A stretch of DNA of 56,127 nt from Bacteroidales bacterium (GTDB taxonomy: Bacteria; Bacteroidota; Bacteroidia; Bacteroidales; P3), in NCBI GenBank assembly GCA_024400495.1, contig JAKSMR010000017.1, positions 1 to 56,127 of the forward strand, given 5' to 3'. Numbering within the stretch: the stretch's first letter is position 1; each line of letters starts with the position of its first letter. The notes beneath the pieces were generated by a model. The model had not been told where the DNA came from, ran no database searches, and saw only the letters and a program-made list of their open reading frames with translations. Positions 46,562 through 53,281 of the stretch are shown here, piece after piece. Position numbers and translations under genes: made by a program.

Positions 46562-46619
46562 AAATATAGCCTTTTTTATTTGAAAAGTGTTGCATAATTC
46601 AAATAAAAAGGCTATATTT
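46562..46619. repeat. 22-bp inverted repeat containing a promoter
   Basis: The left arm 46562-46584 and right arm 46598-46619 are complementary over 22 bp with one bulged T, around a 13-nt loop. Each arm contains TATAGCC/GGCTATA. It probably works as terminator for the fibre genes and also as the upstream part of the next promoter. Confidence 0.7.
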
Positions 46620-46620
46620 G
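46590..46620 (+). promoter_or_regulatory. Promoter inside the inverted repeat
   Basis: TTG (46590-46592), 20 bp, TATATTTG (46613-46620). The -7 box lies in the right arm of the inverted repeat, so hairpin or cruciform formation and promoter use may compete. Confidence 0.55.
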
Positions 46621-46690
46621 TAATGTAATCAAAGAGAGATTACACGAGAGGCAACGAACCTCGATTTTGAAACCTTGAAACCTAACTGAG

Positions 46691-46774
46691 ATGATAAATG
46701 AGGTGTCAGTGAAGTTTACAATCTTCGGTCTTGAGATTACCATTAAGCTAAAGAATCTAAAGAAGAAGAAGTAA
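46691..46774 (+). CDS. 27-residue peptide
   Basis: A short frame (MINEVSVKFTIFGLEITIKL, then NLKKKK) begins about 64 nt after the predicted transcription start and ends before a hairpin. The peptide is amphipathic (alternating hydrophobic residues) with a basic tail. Its own promoter and terminator argue that it is a genuine gene. No homologue is recognised. Confidence 0.45.
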   Translation: MINEVSVKFTIFGLEITIKLKNLKKKK

Positions 46775-46781
46775 AACTTCG

Positions 46782-46810
46782 AGGATGGGGAGCCACCAAC
46801 TCCCCGTCCT
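46782..46810 (+). terminator. Hairpin after the 27-residue peptide gene
   Basis: AGGATGGGGAG (46782-46792) pairs with CTCCCCGTCCT (46800-46810), 11 bp with one G-T. It is followed by TTTAGGTTTC, a weak T-tract. Confidence 0.5.
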
Positions 46811-46836
46811 TTAGGTTTCGGTGCAAAAATAAGTAT

Positions 46837-47022
46837 ATGGAAGCACAAAACAAACAAAGGGGCGGAAAAAGAGACGGCGCAGGGCGCAAAAAGACAACAG
46901 CAAAGCGCATCACGTTCGGTGCGTCCGCTGAAGTCATCGGCATGATAGACGCGATCAGTGACAAGAGCGCGTTCATCAACGCTGCCATATTGTTCTATGC
47001 CGCCCACAAAGGCGAAAAATGA
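46837..47022 (+). CDS. Ribbon-helix-helix-like small protein
   Basis: This 61-residue protein has a basic, Gly-rich start (RGGKRDGAGRKKTTAKRITF) followed by a ribbon-helix-helix-like segment (RITFGASAEVIGMIDAISDK) and a short helix. Such proteins bind DNA as dimers at palindromes. It ends four bases before the palindromic operator at 47026, and that site differs from the shared late operator at few positions, so it is a good candidate for the late regulator or its autoregulated partner. The link is inference from position. Confidence 0.6.
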   Translation: MEAQNKQRGGKRDGAGRKKTTAKRITFGASAEVIGMIDAISDKSAFINAAILFYAAHKGEK

Positions 47023-47025
47023 CGC

Positions 47026-47054
47026 CCTAATTTAGAATATTTTCTATATTTGCG
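47026..47054 (+). promoter_or_regulatory. Late promoter with variant operator (site 3)
   Basis: TTAGAATATTTTCTAT (47032-47047) matches the site 1 palindrome at 14 of 16 positions. TATATTTG (47045-47052) overlaps its right end as -7 box. The flanks read CTAA on the left and TTTGCG on the right, as in sites 1 and 2. Confidence 0.6.
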
Positions 47055-47072
47055 TAAAAAAAAGCGACTATT

Positions 47073-47582
47073 ATGTCTTCAACGGAGGAAAATATTCGAA
47101 AAGCGATAGAGGAAATATCGCACAGAAACGACGCACAGCGCACGCCGTACCACTTTGCGACCGTTGTGGAAGTGCAGGGGGACACCTGTACGGTCGAGGC
47201 ATACGGCGCAAAGTGGACGGGTGCAAGGCTGACCGCGGCCGAAGGGGCGGATTTCCGCGTCGTGCCTGTCGTCGGATCCGTCGTCCTCGTCGCGGACCTG
47301 AGTAACGGGCAGTTCTCCGACCTCGCCGTCGTGATGACATCGGCGGTCGATAGGATCGAACTGCACGGCGCAAAGCATACTACGGCGAATGCGGACGTGC
47401 TCAGGGAGCAACTGAAAATTCTGACGGATAGGGTGGACACGATATACAACGCGCTGAAGAATGCTGAGCCAGGCGCGCAAGACGGAGGGGCGGCATATAA
47501 GGCGCAAATAGTGTCCATTCTTGAATCGCAGACGGGCAAGGAGGACTTCTCGGAGATTGAAGACGGCACAATACTACATTGA
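47073..47582 (+). CDS. Baseplate spike protein (gpV/gp45-like)
   Basis: This 169-residue protein has a helical start (NIRKAIEEISHRNDAQRTPY) and an OB-like beta domain (FATVVEVQGDTCTVEAYGAK, DFRVVPVVGSVVLVADLSNG, DLAVVMTSAVDRIELHGAK) as in the Mu gp45 / P2 gpV spike. A coiled helical tail (LREQLKILTDRVDTIYNALK) follows. It lies at the start of the rightmost late operon directly after the late operator. Confidence 0.65.
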   Translation: MSSTEENIRKAIEEISHRNDAQRTPYHFATVVEVQGDTCTVEAYGAKWTGARLTAAEGADFRVVPVVGSVVLVADLSNGQFSDLAVVMTSAVDRIELHGAKHTTANADVLREQLKILTDRVDTIYNALKNAEPGAQDGGAAYKAQIVSILESQTGKEDFSEIEDGTILH

Positions 47583-47583
47583 T

Positions 47584-47886
47584 ATGGATAAAAAGAGATT
47601 CGGAATACAGCTTTCGGACGGCGGAGACCTCACGGTACGAAGCGGGGCGATCGCCTTGGGCGACACGATGGCGCAGAACGAGTATCTGCTTATCGTGTCT
47701 CAGCCCGGCGAAATCAAGGAGCACCCGTCGGTCGGTGCCGGCATGTCTGACATGGTGGGTGGCACGAGTTCATCGGAGGCGAAGCGACGCATAAGGGAGT
47801 CCCTCAGGGCCGACGGTATGACGGTGAGGGCGATAGACATGACGGACGGAGGTGCGATAAGGAGGTTGGAGGCCGCCTACGAATGA
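47584..47886 (+). CDS. Baseplate protein gp46/gpW-like
   Basis: This 100-residue protein starts at ATG 47584 (MDKKRFGIQLSDGGDLTVRS); the frame is open from 47521 but overlaps the spike gene. The pattern, including AQNEYLLIVSQPGEIKEHPS and a short helical region (SEAKRRIRESLRADGMTVR), resembles Mu gp46/gp25-like baseplate proteins. It overlaps the next gene by 4 bp. Confidence in family is moderate. Confidence 0.55.
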   Translation: MDKKRFGIQLSDGGDLTVRSGAIALGDTMAQNEYLLIVSQPGEIKEHPSVGAGMSDMVGGTSSSEAKRRIRESLRADGMTVRAIDMTDGGAIRRLEAAYE

Positions 47887-48455
47887 CGCCGGCGGAGTTC
47901 GCCAGGAGGCTGAAGGCAAACCGACGGGCGCTGATTAGGCTGGTGCGCCAGGACGTGCCGAAGATAGTGGGAGCAAAAGTCGTAGGCTTCTATCGTAATA
48001 ACTACCGCAAAGGGGGATACGTTGACGGAGGGTTCCACCCTTGGAAGATCACGAAGAGACAGCTGAGCGGACTGCCGGGGGCGGCGAACCGATACGGGCC
48101 TTTGCTCTCGAAGAGGAACCGGCTGTTCAGCGAGACCCGCTACAGGACAGGCGAGGCCAGCGTAACCATATACAACAACGCCCCGTACGCCAAAATCCAC
48201 AACGAGGGCGGAGAAATAAGCGCGCCCGTGACACGGCAGATGCGGAAGTATTTCTGGGCGATGTATTACAAGCACGGCGGAAAGGACTCGGGAAACCCGA
48301 CAGTGGAGCGGTACAAGTGGATGGCGCTGACGAAGAAGGACAACCTCCGCATAAAGATACCCAAGAGGCCTTTCGTGTACGGGTCGAAGGAGGTTTCGGC
48401 ACTGGTGAGGTCGGTGCTGAAAGATGAAATCAGAAAAGTAATAACATCGAGATAA
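47883..48455 (+). CDS. Virion morphogenesis protein (gpG-like)
   Basis: This 190-residue protein has the phage virion morphogenesis pattern: an N-terminal helix (FARRLKANRRALIRLVRQDV), GGFHPWKITKRQLSGLPGAA near 50, ASVTIYNNAPYAKIHNEGGE near 90 (the conserved NxxxYAxxHNEG-type motif), and RPFVYGSKEVSALVRSVLKD near 160. In Mu this family includes gpG, a tail-completion or head-tail connector. It ends exactly where the next gene starts. Confidence 0.85.
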   Translation: MTPAEFARRLKANRRALIRLVRQDVPKIVGAKVVGFYRNNYRKGGYVDGGFHPWKITKRQLSGLPGAANRYGPLLSKRNRLFSETRYRTGEASVTIYNNAPYAKIHNEGGEISAPVTRQMRKYFWAMYYKHGGKDSGNPTVERYKWMALTKKDNLRIKIPKRPFVYGSKEVSALVRSVLKDEIRKVITSR

Positions 48456-48961
48456 TGGAGAACATACTTACGGCGATGATCGAAAGGCTGGAGGCGAACA
48501 AATCCTCCCTCGGCCTTAGCTACATAGACGAGGAATACGGACAGGTGGACGCTCTCGACGACGAGAGCAGGGACATGTACGCCCCGACCTTCCCAGCTGT
48601 CCTGGTTGACTGCTCCGGCGAAACGTGGCAGCAGGCGGGCAACGGCATGCAAAGCGGGTCGGTGACGGTCAATGTCAACATATACCTGGACTGCTACGAC
48701 GACACGCACGCCTTCAGCACGACGATCGGCAAGGTGTCGGAGCGGATGCGCCTGGTGCGATGCGTCACGGAGCTGTTCCAAGGGTTCAAGGTTCTGCCGG
48801 AATGCGGCTCGATGGTGAGGGCAAGTTCTCAGACAAGCACCATCAACCACGGCATAAAGATGTACCAGGTTTCGTTTGCCCTTCCGGCGTACGAGTCCTT
48901 CTATGTTGGCGGCAGTGTAGCAGTCAATGGTATGGAGGTCAAGGCATCACTAAAGAGATAG
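48455..48961 (+). CDS. Tail terminator-like protein (gp37-like)
   Basis: This 168-residue protein has alpha/beta composition with a regular beta pattern (MQSGSVTVNVNIYLDCYDDT, MYQVSFALPAYESFYVGG) as found in Mu gp37-like tail completion proteins. It sits between the morphogenesis protein and the small terminase, the same relative order as in Mu-like gene maps. No active-site residues are expected. Its start overlaps the previous stop by one base. Confidence 0.55.
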   Translation: MENILTAMIERLEANKSSLGLSYIDEEYGQVDALDDESRDMYAPTFPAVLVDCSGETWQQAGNGMQSGSVTVNVNIYLDCYDDTHAFSTTIGKVSERMRLVRCVTELFQGFKVLPECGSMVRASSQTSTINHGIKMYQVSFALPAYESFYVGGSVAVNGMEVKASLKR

Positions 48962-48964
48962 GCA

Positions 48965-49468
48965 ATGGCTGGAAGAATAAGCGCGGCGAACGCCAGGAGA
49001 AGGGACATGGCCAAGATCCTCTTCGTGCAGGGTTACCAGAGCGTTGACGAGATTGCGGAAAAACTCTTCGTGGAGGACGGGCAGACAGATTCGGCGCGGG
49101 CAAAGGCGAAACGGAGGGGACGAGATCTCGTCGGGCGTTGGATAAAGGAGGGCGGCTGGGAAGAACTCCGCACAAGCTTGGCCGTGACGAGAGACTCGAA
49201 CCTAAAGAACCTGTACCAGCAGATCTCGACGATAACCAACAACATCGCGCAGCGCGACCCGTCCGAAAGGGTGGCCACGCCCGAGGAGGCGGACATGCTG
49301 GCGAAGCTTGCGGACATCATCTCGAAATTGGAGAAGGAAATAGGCATCAGCGAAATCGTCAACACGGGAATGCAGTTCATCGACTGGATCAAGGCGCACG
49401 ACATGGGGGCGGCGAAGGAGGTGTGCGGCTACTGGGACGAGTTCTTGAAGTTCAAGATGTGCTCCTGA
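48965..49468 (+). CDS. Small terminase subunit (DUF1804, Mu gp27-like)
   Basis: This 167-residue protein has an N-terminal DNA-binding part (RDMAKILFVQGYQSVDEIAE, then KRRGRDLVGRWIKEGGWEEL), typical of DUF1804 terminase small subunits. A long coiled-coil-like helix (MLAKLADIISKLEKEIGISE) for oligomerisation follows. It recognises packaging sites. It is followed 22 bp later by the large subunit. A second start at residue 15 is possible. Confidence 0.75.
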   Translation: MAGRISAANARRRDMAKILFVQGYQSVDEIAEKLFVEDGQTDSARAKAKRRGRDLVGRWIKEGGWEELRTSLAVTRDSNLKNLYQQISTITNNIAQRDPSERVATPEEADMLAKLADIISKLEKEIGISEIVNTGMQFIDWIKAHDMGAAKEVCGYWDEFLKFKMCS

Positions 49469-49490
49469 AGTATAATTTAAACAAGGGAAG

Positions 49491-51017
49491 ATGAAGCAGG
49501 AAGACAGACAGGCCCTGAAAGAATGGGAGGCGTACAAGAGGACGCTGGCGATGGACGTAGGCGTTGACCTGCGGATGAGTCCGACAGAGAGGAGGAAGCT
49601 GCGTTCAAAACTGGAGTCCGACCCGATCGCCTGGATGAAATATTTCTTCCCGAATTACGCCAAATATGACTTCGCCCCGTTTCACGTCGAGTTCATACGC
49701 AGGGTCATAGACAACCCGGAGTGCTTCGAGGTCATATCGTGGAGCCGGGAGCTGGCGAAGTCTACGGTGACGATGATGCTCGCCTTGTACCTTACCCTGA
49801 CTGGGCGCAAGAAAAACGTGATATGCACCTCCGCGACGGAGAAGGCGGCGGTCAAACTGATCACGCCATACAGGGAGCAGTTGGAGTTCAATTCGGCCAT
49901 CAGGTTGCTGTACGGCAAGCAGGCCGTCCTCGGGCAGTGGAAGGACAACGACTTCAAGGCTGCCTGCGGCGCGTCCTTCCTGGCCCTCGGCGCAGGCAAC
50001 TCCCCAAGAGGCACACGCAACGGGGAGGTCCGTCCTGACCTAATCATCGTCGACGACTTCGACACGGACGAGGACTGCCGCAATCCTGAGACGCTGAACA
50101 ACAAGTGGGAGTGGTGGCAGAGGGCGCTGTATCCGACACGCGCTATCAGCGAGCCGACCACGATAATATTCTGCGGCAACATCATCGCCCAGGACTGCTG
50201 CGTCAAGAGGGCGGGGGAGATGGCGGACAACTGGGACGTGGTCAACATCAGAGACGAGCAGGGACGGAGCACTTGGCCTCAGAAGAACACGGAGGAGCAC
50301 ATCGAGAGGATCCGGAAAAGCATAAGCGCCGCTGCATTTCAGGCAGAGTACTACAACAACCCGATTTCGGAGGGCAAGATATTCAGGCAGCTCCAGTATG
50401 CCCCCGTCCCTGAACTGGGCTCGTTCAGATACCTTATCTGCTACGGGGACCCATCGTATAGCGACAACAAGAAGAGTGCGTCGTCCATGAAGGCCCTTGT
50501 CCTTGCAGGCGTGCTGGGCGGGGTATTGTATGTCATCAAGGCCTTCGTCGCGCACTGCACCAATGCTGAGTTCATCGACGAGTATTTCAAGATGCGGGAC
50601 TACGTCGGCGGGGCGTCGAGCGTATATTATTACATGGAGAACAACAAGTTGCAGGACCCCTTCTTCTCCCAGGTGTTCAAGCCGCTCCTCCGAGAAGCGG
50701 TAAGGAGCAGAGGCCCGTTGGAGATAAAGGGTGACGACACGAAGAAGACGGACAAGGCCACGCGCATCGAGGCGAACTTGGAACCCCTCGACAGGGAAGG
50801 CAGGATGCTGTTCAATGCTGAAGAGAGGAACAACCCCTACATGCAGGAGCTCGTCAACCAATTCGCGCTCTTCGACGTGCAGCTGAAGTACTGCGCTGAC
50901 GGCCCGGATGCGGTAGAGGGCGCCCACGCCGTTCTTGCGCGTAAGGAGAGGGAGTTGGCCCCGATACTATCATCGTCGTTGAGTCAGTTGAGGAGGTCGA
51001 ACCGACGCGGATGGTGA
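49491..51017 (+). CDS. terL: Large terminase subunit (Mu gp28-like)
   Basis: This 508-residue protein is a terminase ATPase-nuclease. The Walker A-like sequence is ISWSRELAKSTVTMMLAL near 83, Walker B is DLIIVDDFDTDEDCRNPE near 184, and the coupling motif region contains TTIIFCGNIIAQDC near 219. The nuclease domain begins LICYGDPSYSDNKKSASSMK near 310 with the first catalytic Asp, and later includes YYYMENNKLQDPF. It packages DNA into proheads. It is the last phage gene before the right boundary; portal and MuF are 28 kb away. Confidence 0.85.
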   Translation: MKQEDRQALKEWEAYKRTLAMDVGVDLRMSPTERRKLRSKLESDPIAWMKYFFPNYAKYDFAPFHVEFIRRVIDNPECFEVISWSRELAKSTVTMMLALYLTLTGRKKNVICTSATEKAAVKLITPYREQLEFNSAIRLLYGKQAVLGQWKDNDFKAACGASFLALGAGNSPRGTRNGEVRPDLIIVDDFDTDEDCRNPETLNNKWEWWQRALYPTRAISEPTTIIFCGNIIAQDCCVKRAGEMADNWDVVNIRDEQGRSTWPQKNTEEHIERIRKSISAAAFQAEYYNNPISEGKIFRQLQYAPVPELGSFRYLICYGDPSYSDNKKSASSMKALVLAGVLGGVLYVIKAFVAHCTNAEFIDEYFKMRDYVGGASSVYYYMENNKLQDPFFSQVFKPLLREAVRSRGPLEIKGDDTKKTDKATRIEANLEPLDREGRMLFNAEERNNPYMQELVNQFALFDVQLKYCADGPDAVEGAHAVLARKERELAPILSSSLSQLRRSNRRGW

Positions 51018-51413
51018 ATAATGTGCTCAGTTGGGGAGCATTTGCGGGGGCGCGTAGGCACCTCAAAGTTCAAAAAATGTATAGCTCTAAAAGTTAAGCT
51101 GCTGATTTATAATAGCGTCTGTGTTTAATGATATGAAACGAACGAAACTTAAGGTAAATCGACACCAGTAGAAAAATCACCCAACATGTTATGAATAAGA
51201 AAAAGAAACACATAAGAACGATTATACTTCGTGTTGCGATATTTAGGAACTATTTTGTTTTCACTTGGAAACGCGATCATGGTTTTATGAAAAAGAAAAT
51301 TGAAATAATGGGTTTAATTACTTGTTTTGTAATGTTTTAACTGTACTGTGATTGCCGGTTTTATCCAGCCATTTTATTTTTCAAAAAATTGATGTGTTAA
51401 TTAAAATCTTTAC
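51018..51413. other. AT-rich right phage-host junction region
   Basis: After the terminase stop the composition changes from G+C-rich to AT-rich. A candidate attachment core TTTAATGATAT lies at 51124-51134. A 49-codon frame at 51191-51340 (MNKKKKHIRTIILRVAIFRN onward) has a hydrophobic end but no recognised family, and I would not call it a gene. No RNA gene or strong hairpin is seen. Confidence 0.5.
51124..51134 (+). repeat. Candidate right attachment core (attR)
   Basis: TTTAATGATAT, identical to 12922-12932, lies 107 bp after the terminase stop and 352 bp before the next chromosomal gene. If real, the prophage is about 38.2 kb. Confidence 0.35.
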
Positions 51414-51421
51414 TATATTTG
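51389..51421 (+). promoter_or_regulatory. Promoter of the papain-like peptidase gene
   Basis: TTG (51389-51391), 22 bp, TATATTTG (51414-51421). Predicted transcription starts ~48 bp before the ATG at 51476. Confidence 0.5.
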
Positions 51422-51475
51422 CTATGCATAAAAGTAGAATCAACTATTTACAATTATCAAAGTTTTAAATAAATC

Positions 51476-53194
51476 ATGTCTAATTTTAAAATAAAGCGTG
51501 CCGATGGAAAGGTACGCGAGGTGTCGGGTTATATTTATAGTGCCCCACGTCCTGATGTGAAAAATTATAGTGCTACACGTTATAGTGCTAGCCAGTTGCC
51601 AAAGAAAGTGGATTTGCGTCCGTATATGACGGCAGTCGAGGACCAAGGACAAGTGGGAAGTTGCACGGCGAATGCAGTTGCTGGTGCGTATGAGTATTTG
51701 GTGAAAAAGAATCAAGATTTGGACTACGACTACGATGTCAGCCGTCTTTTCATCTATTATGGGGCCCGAGCAAAACGTGGCAACGAAAAGAAGGATTCAG
51801 GCTCTGTTATCAGTGATGCCATTGAACTTTTGGAAGATACGGGTGCTTGTTCTGAAGCAACATGGCCTTATTCCGATAACAAATCGATAGTCTTTAAAAA
51901 ACCAAGTGGTGAGGCTTTTGAAGAGGCCAGCGAACATAAAATAACAGAGGCTCAGTGTATTCCTACCACGTTGCAGGCATGGAAAGGAGCCTTGGCCGAG
52001 GGATTCCCTATCATTTTCGGCATCTCATTATTCAACTCTTTCGACAACCAGCGAAAGAGAGGTTTCGTTCCTGATCCATCAAGATCGGAAACTTCTCGTG
52101 GTTCGCATGGAAGCCACGCTATGCTTTGTGTTGGCTATTCCGACGTGGATAGAGTCTTTATCGTTCGTAACTCTTGGGGTACCAACTGGGGTGACAAGGG
52201 CTACTGCTACATGTCATACGATTATGTGATGAATAAGAATTACAATCATGGAGACTCTTGGATTATCCGTGATGCCGAAGAGGTTGAGGGCAATGAGGAC
52301 TCTTGGTATGACGACGATGAATCGGTGTTGACCGATTTGAACGAGGAGTTCGCTAACATGGACGAAGAGACATGGGAAGAGATGAACGAAAGCATGGGTG
52401 AGTACCCGTTCCCTCACCGTTTGGGAATCTTGTTTACAGCAGCAGCCGTGATGGATGGTGAAATATCAGAAGAGGAGCAAGAGGTTGCTATAGAACATAT
52501 TGGAAATGCCTTCCAATTGTTTGGCTACGATGATTTGGATCCTGAGGGTATCTTTGAGTTCGCTTCAGAGGTTATCGAAGAAAACGAGGATATTATTGAT
52601 GAAAGTATTGAACTTTTTGAACAATATTTGTCTGGTGAAGCGCTCGCTACTATTTTACAGCAGATGCGCGAGATTGCTGGTGCGGACGGCCTTGATGATG
52701 ATGAGTCTGAGTTTATTGATGCTGTAGAATCGGCATGGATGGGCGGTGACGACGACGAGGATGATGACGAGGAGGAAGATGACGACGAAGAAGAGGGTGA
52801 CGAAGACGAAGATGATGACGAAGACGATGACGAAGAGTACGAGTCATTCTCTGTGACTTTGGGAGGCCCTGATTCGGACGAACCATCTTTCTTGTCAATC
52901 TGTGATCAAGAAGCCTATTCGGAAGACGACGATGACGAGTGTTTGGAGGATGTGGAGATTGTCTTCACGGGTACTAAATTCGTTTCGGCAAGCAAGAGTA
53001 AGAACGATGTGGTTTCTGAAAATGAGTGTGAGGCAGATATCGAAACGATAGAGAAGGGTTCTGAATATTCTTTTGTAACCAATACGGGTTATGAAGGACG
53101 CATTGTAATCGAGGATGGTGATATGGATGGAAAAGATTCAGTTATTGAAGTCACTGTCTATTATTTGGAAACGGAAGAAGATGAAGAAGACTAA
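51476..53194 (+). CDS. Papain-fold cysteine peptidase with TerB-like and acidic regions
   Basis: This 572-residue protein has a C1-type peptidase at ~40-270: VEDQGQVGSCTANAVAGAYE near 54 (oxyanion Gln and catalytic Cys), HGSHAMLCVGYSDVDRVFIV near 212 (catalytic His), VRNSWGTNWGDKGYCYMSYD near 230 (Asn). There is no signal peptide, so it may act in the cytoplasm. Residues ~320-420 resemble a TerB-like helical domain (LGILFTAAAVMDGEISEEEQ, MREIAGADGLDDDESEFIDA). Next is a long Asp/Glu run and a beta C-terminal domain. Substrate is unknown; such fusions are uncommon to my knowledge. Confidence 0.7.
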   Translation: MSNFKIKRADGKVREVSGYIYSAPRPDVKNYSATRYSASQLPKKVDLRPYMTAVEDQGQVGSCTANAVAGAYEYLVKKNQDLDYDYDVSRLFIYYGARAKRGNEKKDSGSVISDAIELLEDTGACSEATWPYSDNKSIVFKKPSGEAFEEASEHKITEAQCIPTTLQAWKGALAEGFPIIFGISLFNSFDNQRKRGFVPDPSRSETSRGSHGSHAMLCVGYSDVDRVFIVRNSWGTNWGDKGYCYMSYDYVMNKNYNHGDSWIIRDAEEVEGNEDSWYDDDESVLTDLNEEFANMDEETWEEMNESMGEYPFPHRLGILFTAAAVMDGEISEEEQEVAIEHIGNAFQLFGYDDLDPEGIFEFASEVIEENEDIIDESIELFEQYLSGEALATILQQMREIAGADGLDDDESEFIDAVESAWMGGDDDEDDDEEEDDDEEEGDEDEDDDEDDDEEYESFSVTLGGPDSDEPSFLSICDQEAYSEDDDDECLEDVEIVFTGTKFVSASKSKNDVVSENECEADIETIEKGSEYSFVTNTGYEGRIVIEDGDMDGKDSVIEVTVYYLETEEDEED

Positions 53195-53218
53195 TAAGGT
53201 CAACTTATAAACGAAAAA

Positions 53219-53252
53219 TGGCGGAGTGTCAGTCTCCGCCATTTTTTTTTTT
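53219..53252 (+). terminator. Strong terminator after the peptidase gene
   Basis: ATGGCGGAG (53219-53227) pairs with CTCCGCCAT (53234-53242), followed by about ten Ts. The convergent mutS2 gene begins its 3' end 30 bp later. Confidence 0.8.
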
Positions 53253-53281
53253 GATTTGTCAATCGTTTTAAATCATTTTTT

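Noticed and set aside
12922-51134. Transposable Mu-type prophage
   Set aside because: Structural genes are Mu-like, but no MuA/MuB-type transposition genes were found, and a tyrosine integrase is present.
51191-51340. 49-codon gene at the right junction
   Set aside because: No ribosome site, promoter or family was found. Lysine-rich short frames are expected in AT-rich DNA.
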